Positions 14,686-21,226 of a DNA stretch of 32,497 nt are shown here, one piece after another. The translations under genes were made by a program, and so were the position numbers. The stretch is from Streptomyces sp. CC53 (GTDB taxonomy: Bacteria; Actinomycetota; Actinomycetes; Streptomycetales; Streptomycetaceae): assembly GCF_001865245.1 (NCBI RefSeq), contig NZ_MKXB01000151.1, forward strand, positions 198,758 through 231,254. Direction: 5' to 3'. Each line of letters begins with the position of its first letter. Positions within the stretch are counted from its first letter, which is position 1. The notes beneath the pieces are model-generated. The model saw only the letters and a list, made by a program, of their open reading frames with translations, was not told where the DNA came from and did no database searches.

Positions 14686-15477
14686 TCAGTCGGCGGCGGG
14701 GATGCGGTACTGGAAGACGAACTGGTCAGCGGCCATGAGGGTGTCGCACACCTCCACCACACGACCGTCCTCGGTGACGGCGTCACGCAGCAGGTGCACG
14801 ACCGGCGCACCGGGGCTCAACGCCAGCTCGGAGGCTTCCGCCTTGGCCGCGGACCGGGCCGTCAGCGTCTCGACGAACTCGGCGAAGGCGTGCCCGTGGT
14901 CTTCGAGCCGGGCGTAGATGCCGCCGGGGCCGGGATTCTCCGCGAACAGCTCGGGGATGTCCTTCACCACGTCCCACGGCAGATACGACGTGGCCGTCTC
15001 GACCGGGGTGCCGTTGCGGAAGTAGAGGCGGCGCCGGGCGAGGACCTGCGCACCCGCGGCGACGCCGAGCCGGTCGGCGATGTCCTCGGGGGCGTCCATG
15101 GGTCCGATGTAGAGGACGCTCACCCTCGCGGTGGCGCCGGCCTTCTCGGACTCGGCGAGGTACGCGGCCTTGCCGCCCCGGCGGTGCGAGGCCCGGAACC
15201 GGTCGGACGAGCGCAGCCGCACCGGCGGCCGGTCCTTCACCATGGAGCCCTTGCCGTGGCGGGTCTCGACGAGCCCACTGGCCCGGACCTCCACCATGGC
15301 CTTGCGGATCGTCCCCCCGGAGACGCCGTAGCGGTCAACCAGCTCCGACTCGCTCGGCACCATGTCGCCAGGCTTCAGGACGCCCGCACGGATCTGCTGA
15401 ACGATCTCGTCTGCGATCTGCAGGTAGCGGGGTACGGCCTTGCCACCTCCTACTGCTGTTCCCATAGTCCTTCCCAT
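14686..15477 (-). CDS. GntR-family (HutC/UTRA) transcriptional repressor, KorSA-like
   Basis: About 263 residues. Winged helix-turn-helix of the GntR type near residues 17-85 (PRYLQIADEIVQQIRAGVLKPGDMVPSESELVDRYGVSGGTIRKAM) followed by a UTRA ligand-binding domain (about 105-255, ending VCDTLMAADQFVFQYRI). In pSAM2, KorSA represses pra and its own gene and so keeps the element integrated; the same role is inferred. Start ATG 15477 has AGGAG nine bases upstream; ATG 15465 is equally possible. It is divergent from the NUDIX gene, with matching palindromic sites on both sides of the gene. It ends in its own terminator. Confidence 0.88.
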   Translation of the reverse strand: MGRTMGTAVGGGKAVPRYLQIADEIVQQIRAGVLKPGDMVPSESELVDRYGVSGGTIRKAMVEVRASGLVETRHGKGSMVKDRPPVRLRSSDRFRASHRRGGKAAYLAESEKAGATARVSVLYIGPMDAPEDIADRLGVAAGAQVLARRRLYFRNGTPVETATSYLPWDVVKDIPELFAENPGPGGIYARLEDHGHAFAEFVETLTARSAAKAEASELALSPGAPVVHLLRDAVTEDGRVVEVCDTLMAADQFVFQYRIPAAD

Positions 15478-15482
15478 CCTCC

Positions 15483-15501
15483 TATGCTCCTGTACATGAG
15501 T
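15483..15501 (+). promoter_or_regulatory. -10 box and operator overlapping the start of the NUDIX gene
   Basis: TATGCT (15483-15488) fits a TANNNT -10 box and ends seven bases before the A of ATG 15496, so the mRNA would be leaderless; no ribosome site is seen. The operator copy (15486-15501, 14 of 16 bases of ACTCATGTACATGAGT) covers the -10 and the start codon. Repressor binding here would block transcription directly. Confidence 0.6.
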
Positions 15502-15951
15502 ACGGGTTCCCCGCAGCACAAGTCAACGCCGTTGCACTCCGTGTCCGTCGCCGGGGCGGTGGTACGGGAGGACGGGCGGCTCCTGGCGATCCGCCGGGCC
15601 GACAACGGCACGTGGGAGCTGCCGGGTGGCGTGCTGGAGCTGACGGAGGCCCCGGAGCACGGCGTCGTCCGCGAGGTCTGGGAAGAGACCGGCATCCACG
15701 TCGAGGTCGACGAGCTGACGGGCGTCTACAAGAACACCACCAGGGGCGTCGTCGCGCTCGTCTTCCGCTGCAAGCCCTCAGGCGGCACGGAACGCACCTC
15801 GGCGGAGTCCACGGCAGTCGACTGGCTCACCCCCGAGCAGATCACCGAGCGCATGTCCGAGGTCTTCGCCATCAGGCTCCTCGACGCCCTGGACGGGCAC
15901 GGCCCGCATGTCCGCAGCCACGACGGCACGCAGCTCATCACGACGCGGTAG
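15496..15951 (+). CDS. NUDIX hydrolase, Pra-like activator position
   Basis: 151 residues. A complete NUDIX box, GGVLELTEAPEHGVVREV then WEETGI (residues 44-67), with all Gx5Ex7REUxEExGU residues present, so it should bind metal and hydrolyse a nucleoside-diphosphate-linked substrate. In pSAM2 the Pra protein, divergent from korSA, activates rep-xis-int expression, and relatives carry a NUDIX fold; the same switch role is inferred from position and family, with no evidence on the substrate. ATG 15496 fits a leaderless transcript; ATG 15484 is in frame but also lacks a ribosome site. Confidence 0.85.
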   Translation: MSTGSPQHKSTPLHSVSVAGAVVREDGRLLAIRRADNGTWELPGGVLELTEAPEHGVVREVWEETGIHVEVDELTGVYKNTTRGVVALVFRCKPSGGTERTSAESTAVDWLTPEQITERMSEVFAIRLLDALDGHGPHVRSHDGTQLITTR

Positions 15952-16643
15952 AACTTTCCCTACTTCATCAAGCCCCGGCTGCGCTCCGCTCCGCCGGGCG
16001 CGCTCCCGGCTCCGCCGCGGGCGCCGCTCCTGCCTCCGGCCCGCTCCGCCCGCGCTGCGCCGACGCGCGCCCACTGATGGGTTGGGCCGGAGGCCATGAG
16101 GCGAGTACCACACAGAGCGACCTGCGGTCACAGACGATGCCTCCGGCGGGGGATCGGCCGGCACCGGGATGGAGGGGGCACCGTCGCCGACCGCGGGCCG
16201 GTAGTGGCATGAGCGGGGTGCTCCCATCCCGTCCACCGTCGACCCAGGCAGAGCCGAGCAGACGCGGCCCAGGGCGTCCAGGTCGTTCGTACAGTGGCGC
16301 GCTCCACCTGGACGCCCTGAACCACGCCCGCTCCACAGTGTGTGGGTCGACGGCGGACGGGATGGGAGCTGGGGTGAGTGGTGGGTACGGGAGTGATATC
16401 ACCGACCCCGCCTCGCCAATGGGAGATACGCCGTCGTACGCTGATAGTCCGCCTACAGGATTCGTTCGGGTGAGGTAGACGTGGCCCTCTGGACAGAGAG
16501 GCCACGATCCTGTGCAATGGCACTCCTCCGGACGGCTTCGTGCTCGACCGCGAGGGCAAAGGGAGAGGGGTGAAAGGCCGATGGCCCTCCACCCCTCACG
16601 GGTAAAACTGGCGCTAGATGGCTGCAACCATCAAACGCCTCAG
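15952..16643. other. Non-coding region of the AICE with strong secondary structure
   Basis: About 690 bases between the NUDIX gene and the YjzC-like gene. The first 120 bases are a GC-rich pyrimidine-biased run. Then comes the large inverted repeat 16221-16368, and a hairpin at 16480-16506 (CGTGGCC...GGCCACG). Open frames crossing it are low complexity or antisense shadows. Position and structure make it the best candidate in the element for a replication origin (double- or single-strand) or a transfer locus; no nick site can be assigned. Confidence 0.55.
16221..16368. repeat. 26-bp inverted repeat enclosing a second 13-bp inverted repeat
   Basis: Outer arms 16221-16246 and 16343-16368 are complementary at 25 of 26 positions. 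Inside, AGGGCGTCCAGGT (16271-16283) and its perfect complement (16306-16318) form a 13-bp stem with a 22-base loop. The bulges between outer and inner stems are 24 bases on each side, so the whole is symmetrical. It could fold as a long interrupted hairpin in single-stranded DNA, as lagging-strand origins do. Confidence 0.85.
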
Positions 16644-16835
16644 CTAGGCGGTACGCGCCTGGTGCAGCGTCCGGTAGGCGGCTTCGCCCTTGCGGTCGAT
16701 GCACGGCGGGAACGTGGCCCCCGCCTCGTGGAACGTCGAAACGCCGTACTGGTCGGTGTAGGTCCCGGTCGTCGGCACGCGCTGACCGGTCTTCCACTCT
16801 CCGTTGGGGCCCTTCGGCCCGTGTCGTCGGGTCAT
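16644..16835 (-). CDS. YjzC-like small protein
   Basis: 63 residues. The pattern KTGQRVPTTGTYTDQYG...TFPPCIDRKGEAAYRTLH matches the small YjzC-type proteins (RPGQKAPxxGxY... plus xxFPP), whose function is unknown. N-terminus is basic (MTRRHGPKGPNGEWK). ATG 16835 chosen by similarity; only a weak purine-rich site (AAGAAGA) precedes it. It is divergent from the small cysteine protein that starts 29 bases away, so they share a very short promoter region. Confidence 0.6.
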   Translation of the reverse strand: MTRRHGPKGPNGEWKTGQRVPTTGTYTDQYGVSTFHEAGATFPPCIDRKGEAAYRTLHQARTA

Positions 16836-16864
16836 ACTGATCTTCTTTTCTGTGAGTTGGTTCG

Positions 16865-17074
16865 GTGAACGTCGTTGACCTGAATGCACGGAGGACCGCG
16901 ACTCAGGACGAAGCGACCTCTGCTACATGTGCATGCGGAAGTGCCTGGTTCGAGCTGAGAGTGCCTGGCAGCACGCAGCAAGGAGCGGTGTGTATGCGCC
17001 CAGACGGGTCCATTTCGGGATACGCCGGACAACCTCATTGCATGGAGTGTGGAACTTTGTGGGCTCCCAGGTAG
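16865..17074 (+). CDS. Small Cys4-type protein, function unknown
   Basis: 69 residues. Two pairs, CACGSAWF near residue 22 and CMECGTLW near residue 59, suggest a zinc ribbon with the middle (GAVCMRPDGSISGYAGQPH) forming beta strands. Proteins of this shape occur in actinophages and mobile elements. GTG 16865 start; no clear ribosome site, so the start is tentative and a leaderless mRNA is possible. Convergent with the coiled-coil gene at 17082. Confidence 0.55.
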   Translation: MNVVDLNARRTATQDEATSATCACGSAWFELRVPGSTQQGAVCMRPDGSISGYAGQPHCMECGTLWAPR

Positions 17075-17081
17075 GGAAGCG

Positions 17082-17588
17082 CTAGTCCTCAACGCCGCCC
17101 CCAGTGGTTCCGTGCTCTGAGGGGGCACTCGTGACGTTGGAACTCAGAACCCACGATCGGTCTGGCATGCGGGCTACGAGGCCGGCCTTCAGCGCACGCT
17201 GATAGATCATGTTGATGGCGGACTTCGGTGCCCTCCATGTCGGGTCCACCCAACCGCGACTTTTCCACTCCTCCGTGATCTCGGGCATCCGCATCGGCCG
17301 TTGCGCTTCAGCCAGGATCTGTGCGGCCCGGCGCACAGACAAGGACGGTTCCCCTCTCCCGCGCGCGCCGCGGGTCTGTTGGAGGGGCGCTGCGGCGGTC
17401 TCCTCGACGGCTGTCCCGAGCTCGAAAGTTCGGGCTGTGTCTCCAGGTTCGAAGATCTGCTTGAGCCCATACACAACGGAGCGCAGGTTGCGGACACGCT
17501 CCTGCACCTCGCGAAGCTCAGCTTCAGCTTCGACGAGTTGCTGTTGCGCCACCCCCAACGCTTCCCGGAGTGCCTGGTTCTCTCCCAT
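17082..17588 (-). CDS. Coiled-coil plus winged-helix protein, possible regulator
   Basis: 168 residues. An N-terminal coiled coil (about 4-45, NQALREALGVAQQQLVEAEA...) precedes a linker (about 50-80) and a C-terminal domain (about 82-150) with SVRRAAQILAEAQRPMRMPEI, EEWKSRGW and APKSAINMIYQRALKAGLVAR. This resembles the HARE-type or related winged helix used for DNA binding. No enzyme motif. ATG 17588 is chosen; ATG 17630 is in frame but upstream residues look non-coding. Likely cargo of the AICE; target unknown. Confidence 0.6.
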   Translation of the reverse strand: MGENQALREALGVAQQQLVEAEAELREVQERVRNLRSVVYGLKQIFEPGDTARTFELGTAVEETAAAPLQQTRGARGRGEPSLSVRRAAQILAEAQRPMRMPEITEEWKSRGWVDPTWRAPKSAINMIYQRALKAGLVARMPDRSWVLSSNVTSAPSEHGTTGGGVED

Positions 17589-17818
17589 GCTCCCGACGCT
17601 ACCACATATGAACGCGGGCGTGGGTGGCAACGTTTAAACGAAGCGTTCACGTTGAGGCCGTAGGATGCCCCAGGAATGGTGCAGTTGACCTTGGAAACTC
17701 TGATCTACCGGCCCCTAGGGCTGCTCTAAGGTGATCTCTGTCACATTCTCTTAATCGAACAAACTGTCAGTGAGTCCTAATGGCACCTCTGGTGTGTTGT
17801 GCGTGTAGGGCACGCCAA

Positions 17819-17844
17819 GGGTTCGAATTCCGTCAGGCCCACCA
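17819..17844 (+). other. tRNA 3'-end-like fragment (T-arm and CCA)
   Basis: GGGTTCGAATTCC followed by GTCAGGCCCACCA looks like a T-arm, acceptor 3' strand and CCA. No matching 5' acceptor (GGGCCTG) or anticodon arm exists upstream, so it is only a 3' fragment. It may be a relic of another integration site or of a host tRNA carried on the element. It is distinct from the Gly att core. Confidence 0.5.
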
Positions 17845-18013
17845 GGGGTACGTACTCCGCGCCTCGGCGACTAGCGATTGCACGCCCGCTGCGGTACAGC
17901 AGCGAAGTACAGCAACCCCAGCAACCGGCCCTGGCCGGTGGCAGCGCCGAGACGCCGCTATACGACTGGCATGACCCTCACCGACCGGTCCACATAGAGC
18001 TACGGATCAGAAG

Positions 18014-18035
18014 GCGTGCCCGATCCGTGCCCGAC
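18014..18035 (+). promoter_or_regulatory. Probable integrase arm-type sites, right end
   Basis: CGTGCCCGATC and CGTGCCCGACA in tandem with 11-bp phase, 109 bases before the right att core. Same motif, same orientation and same spacing as the pair at 7574-7595. In the circular form the two pairs would flank the attP core. Confidence 0.65.
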
Positions 18036-18143
18036 AGGCCGGTAAACCACGGTCACCAGCGGGTGCCAGGGAGACCCCCAAGGCTTGGCCCTGGTGCCCG
18101 TTGCCGCTGGCCAGGTCGCCAACGAGGCCCAGACGCACGGTGA

Positions 18144-18187
18144 TTCCCAAGCTCAGAGCGCGGGTTCGATTCCCGTCACCCGCTCCA
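18144..18187 (+). repeat. attR core: 44-bp direct repeat (right end of the element)
   Basis: Identical to 7469-7512, the tRNA-Gly 3' end. Preceding bases (GCACGGTGA) are element sequence; following bases (TGATGAAGGCCC) are the original downstream flank, including the displaced tRNA terminator. Confidence 0.95.
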
Positions 18188-18667
18188 TGATGAAGGCCCA
18201 GGTCTGTGACCTGGGCCTTGTTCGTTGGGTGCGGACGCATCCGGCGACCCGGACCGCTCCGGCTTCCACGTGTCTGACGGGACGGAGTCACTGAAGCTCC
18301 GTACGGCCCGCGCTACGTGAGCCGCCGGGCCGCATGTCCTCGCACCCGACGTCGTGGCCTCGGCGACACCGCGGTGCACGGATTGCCGCCTCCGGAGCTC
18401 CCGTCCACGCCGTTCCGTCCAGTTCCGGCTGTTCCCTGCTGCGGTGCCGGTCGGTCCGCGACCCGTGCGAAGGCGGCCGAGACCCACCGCGCATGCGGCG
18501 CGGAGACCTGCTGCCGGACCGATCGGCGTGGCACGCCCCTAGCGCCCCTGGAGAGCGCGGCCCGGTCCTACGCTGCGAGAAGGCGTGCGCGGGTACGGCA
18601 GGTGCCTCGCCGCGGAGTTGCCGGAGCCGGCCGACGGGCTCCGTGCGTCGTCCTCAGGAGGTAGTAC
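18188..18667. other. Intergenic region after the AICE
   Basis: About 480 bases. Apart from the tRNA terminator nothing is recognisable. Open frames on both strands are low-complexity Arg/Ala/Pro translations. Confidence 0.55.
18193..18219 (+). terminator. Displaced original terminator of tRNA-Gly
   Basis: Perfect 11-bp stem AAGGCCCAGGT/ACCTGGGCCTT with a five-base loop CTGTG, then a T-containing tail. It starts six bases after the right att core, the same place a tRNA terminator would have been before integration. Confidence 0.85.
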
Positions 18668-18931
18668 ATGACGGATCACGAGGCGCTTCCCGCCACGGAC
18701 CACGCCGAGGTGCGGATCGTGGCCGCGACACCGGAGGTCGCCCGCCGGGTGGCGACGGTGCTGCGCCGCTGCTTCGCCGCGACCGAGCAGCGCAGCTTCC
18801 CCGCCGGCGCGGAGGGAGGGACACGTCTGCATCTCACCATCGACACCGCGCACCCGGCAGAACCGGCCCAATCCTGGCTGCACAGCAGCCGGGGGCCGTT
18901 CGACGAGGAGCGCCGGGCGGACGGGACCTGA
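18668..18931 (+). CDS. Hypothetical protein
   Basis: 87 residues with a very good ribosome site (AGGAGG, seven bases before the ATG). The sequence EVRIVAATPEVARRVATVLRRCFAATEQRSFPAGAEGGTRLHLTIDT predicts a ferredoxin-like alpha-beta fold; no catalytic motif is seen. No family is recognised with confidence. It stands alone, followed by two imperfect 25-base direct repeats at 18921-18945 and 18957-18981 with a small hairpin (GGCGAC-GTGA-GTCGCC) between them. Confidence 0.65.
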   Translation: MTDHEALPATDHAEVRIVAATPEVARRVATVLRRCFAATEQRSFPAGAEGGTRLHLTIDTAHPAEPAQSWLHSSRGPFDEERRADGT

Positions 18932-19202
18932 CTCGGTACGGCGACGTGAGTCGCCACGGGACCCGGCTCGGTACGGGGACACCTGCGGCACTCGGGAGCC
19001 GGACCGCCGGACGGCTCCGAGGGTGCCCGCCCAGGGCCTCCCGCAGCTCGTCGATCGGTGCGCACGGGGTGCGTACGGACGGTGCCGCACGTGACGGCGG
19101 CAGCGCGCGCGGCCGGGGCGGCGTGCGGCCGTGCACCTCTGGCACGTGGCCTCCGGCGGTCGCCGAGCGCGGCGGCGTGCCCGGGCGCCTCGGGTGCGAT
19201 AG

Positions 19203-20552
19203 GTGTGGACCGTGGCCGGCAGCTCCCGTGAACCGTTCGTCTTTCCCGGTCTGCCGCCCTGGCCCGAGCAGACGCGGCTTGCGCGGGCCCTGCGGACGGA
19301 GACCGTCGGTGGGCTGATCCTGCTGGTGGCGGCCGGCGTCGCGCTGGTGTGGGCCAACAGCCCGGCACGCGACGCCTACGAAGCCGTACGCGACACCAGC
19401 TTCGGGTTCCCCGCCCTGGGGCTGGAGCTGTCCGTGGCGCACTGGACGGCCGACGGGCTGCTGACGGTCTTCTTCCTCGTCGCGGGCATCGAGCTGAAGC
19501 GGGAGCTCGTGGCGGGGCAGCTGAGCTCCGTGCCCACCGCGGCACTGCCGGTCGTGGCCGCCCTGTGCGGCATGGCCGTGCCGGCGGCCGTCTACTTCGC
19601 CACCGTCGCCGTCGGCGGGGGCAGCCCGGACGGCTGGGCCGTGCCGATGGCCACCGACATCGCTTTCGCGCTCGCGGTACTCGCCGTCCTGAACACCCAT
19701 CTGCCCACGGCCCTGCGGGCGTTCCTGCTGACGCTGGCCGTGGTGGACGACCTGGGCGCGATCCTGGTGATCGCCGTGTTCTTCTCCGGCGGCCTGGAGC
19801 CGGCCGCCCTCGGCGGGGCCTGCGCGGGTCTCCTCCTGTTCGGGCTGCTGCAGCGTCTGCGGGTACGGGGCTGGTGGTGGTACGCACCGCTGGGGCTGGT
19901 GGTGTGGGGGCTGACGTACACGGGCGGCGTGCACGCGACGGTGGCGGGCGTGGCGATGGGGCTGCTGCTGCGCGCCCGTCCGGACCCGTCGAGGGGGGAG
20001 GTGCGGTCGCCCGGAGAGCGCGCCGAGCATCTGCTGCGGCCGTTCTCCGCCGGGGTCGCCGTGCCGTTGTTCGCGCTGTTCGCCGCCGGGGTCAGTGTCG
20101 CTCCGGACGTACTCGGCGACGTGTTCACGCAGCCCGAGACGCTGGGAGTGGTGCTGGGGCTGGTCGTCGGCAAGACGGTGGGCGTCCTGGGCGGGACCTG
20201 TCTGGCGGCCCGGTTCACCCGGGCCCGGCTGGACCCGGCCCTGGCCTGGGCCGACGTGGGCGCACTCGCGGTGCTGGCCGGGATCGGGTTCACCGTCGCG
20301 CTGCTCATCGGGGAGGCGTCCTTCACCGACCCGTCCGACACCGGGAGGGTGAAGGCGGCCGTGCTGGCCGGGTCCCTCCTGGCGGCGGCCGTCGCGGGAG
20401 GGCTGATCAAGCGCCGGAACGTCGTCTACCGGAGGATGTGGGAGGCGGAGCACGTCGACGCGGACGGCGACGGCATCCCCGACGTGTACCAGCGGGGCAC
20501 GGACGTCCCGCCGCAGGATGACGACGGCAGTGGTGGTCCGCGAGGCCGGTGA
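19203..20552 (+). CDS. nhaA: Na+/H+ antiporter NhaA
   Basis: 449 residues, about 12 membrane helices. Exchanges sodium (or lithium) for protons across the cytoplasmic membrane for salt and pH homeostasis. Family landmarks: LIxLVAAGxALVWANSP (38-54), FFLVAGIELKRELVAGQL (90-107), the ion-binding MATDIAFA with Asp152 (E. coli Asp133) and LAVVDDLGAI with Asp182-Asp183 (Asp163-Asp164). The C-terminus beyond helix 12 is unusual: DADGDGIPD at 419-427, a calcium-loop-like DxDxDGxxD, followed by an Asp-rich tail. GTG 19203 or GTG 19212 may be the start; neither has a strong ribosome site. Stands alone. Confidence 0.93.
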   Translation: MWTVAGSSREPFVFPGLPPWPEQTRLARALRTETVGGLILLVAAGVALVWANSPARDAYEAVRDTSFGFPALGLELSVAHWTADGLLTVFFLVAGIELKRELVAGQLSSVPTAALPVVAALCGMAVPAAVYFATVAVGGGSPDGWAVPMATDIAFALAVLAVLNTHLPTALRAFLLTLAVVDDLGAILVIAVFFSGGLEPAALGGACAGLLLFGLLQRLRVRGWWWYAPLGLVVWGLTYTGGVHATVAGVAMGLLLRARPDPSRGEVRSPGERAEHLLRPFSAGVAVPLFALFAAGVSVAPDVLGDVFTQPETLGVVLGLVVGKTVGVLGGTCLAARFTRARLDPALAWADVGALAVLAGIGFTVALLIGEASFTDPSDTGRVKAAVLAGSLLAAAVAGGLIKRRNVVYRRMWEAEHVDADGDGIPDVYQRGTDVPPQDDDGSGGPRGR

Positions 20553-21226
20553 CCAGTAGCCGTGGGGAGGGCGGGAGAGGCGGGGCGGGGGCCTCGCCGC
20601 CCCTGCTGGCGCGCCGTGGCGTCGGGGAGCATTCTGGAAGACACGGCGGTACGGCGTACGGCGGCACAGTCGTCGGAGCCCGTCCCTCAGGGTGGTGAAG
20701 CCCTCAGGCGCGAGTGGGGCGGCGAGCCGTGGGCCCCGTCGGCTCCTGACCTCGGGGCGGCGGACGGCGGCGGGCCGTACACCGTTCGACCGCCGGAGGA
20801 CGGCACCGGGCAGCGCCACCGGCCCGACGAAGGACGGCGACATGTTCAGCGTCAGTGAACGGCGGGCGTTGCGGTGACGTGGGCGGCGCGAGGTGTGCGA
20901 GTGCGCGAACGGGACCTCGTTCCTGGTCGAGGCCCATCGAGTGCGGGAGGCACTCGGGGTGGGCGGTCAGGAGACGGGGGGAGCGCGCAGGCACCTGGGG
21001 GGAGAGGGGCTGCTGCACAGCAGGGCCGACGCGTTCGGCGCCGCGTCCGGTCCGATCGGGCTGACGCACCGGGGCGTCGTCCGTGTCGAGGAAGCGGCGG
21101 ACGGTTGAGCGGGGCGCGCCGCGTGGCGGTCATCGCGGGGGCAGGACACGGCTTCCCGGCCCGGCGCCGGCCGTGCCCGCCCCGGGCCGTCCCGTCGCGG
21201 CTCGCCCGCCGGACGGGGGAGCGGGG
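20553..21226. other. Region with at most a remnant gene
   Basis: About 670 bases between nhaA and the phosphatase gene. Besides the weak candidate at 20893-21108 there is a start-like ATG at 20841 (MFSVSERRALR then stop) that may be the truncated head of a lost gene. Nothing else is recognisable. Confidence 0.45.
20893..21108 (+). pseudogene. Possible small gene or gene remnant
   Basis: 71 residues, from GTG: CECANGTSFLVEAHRVREAL...RADAFGAASGPIGLTHRGVVRVEEA. The composition is protein-like (mixed residues, beta then helix) rather than the Arg/Pro noise of neighbouring frames. No ribosome site and no family recognised. It could be the 3' part of a gene whose start (near 20841) is now out of frame. 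Confidence 0.25.

Larger units (their letters stand above)
17589..18143. other. Non-coding right end of the AICE
   Basis: About 555 bases from the coiled-coil gene to the att core. Contents: the tRNA-3'-like fragment (17819-17844), a GC palindrome ACCGGCC-CT-GGCCGGT (17924-17939), the paired arm sites (18014-18035) and a third weaker GTGCCCGTTG copy at 18095-18104. No convincing gene. Confidence 0.6.
7513..18187. mobile_element. Integrated actinomycete conjugative and integrative element (AICE), pSAM2-like
   Basis: The 10,675-bp block between the two 44-bp att repeats carries all modules of a pSAM2-type element in the expected order: int, xis, repSA, small spread genes, a TraB/FtsK-type translocase, a KorSA-like GntR repressor and a Pra-like NUDIX gene. 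All key genes are open and uninterrupted, and paired integrase arm-site repeats lie near both ends, so it looks intact and possibly mobile. It differs from pSAM2, which uses a tRNA-Pro gene. Cargo: a GGDEF protein inside the operon and three small genes at the right end. Confidence 0.95.

Noticed and set aside
17761..17844. Complete second tRNA gene
   Set aside because: Only the T-arm and CCA end are present; no D-arm, anticodon arm or 5' acceptor strand.
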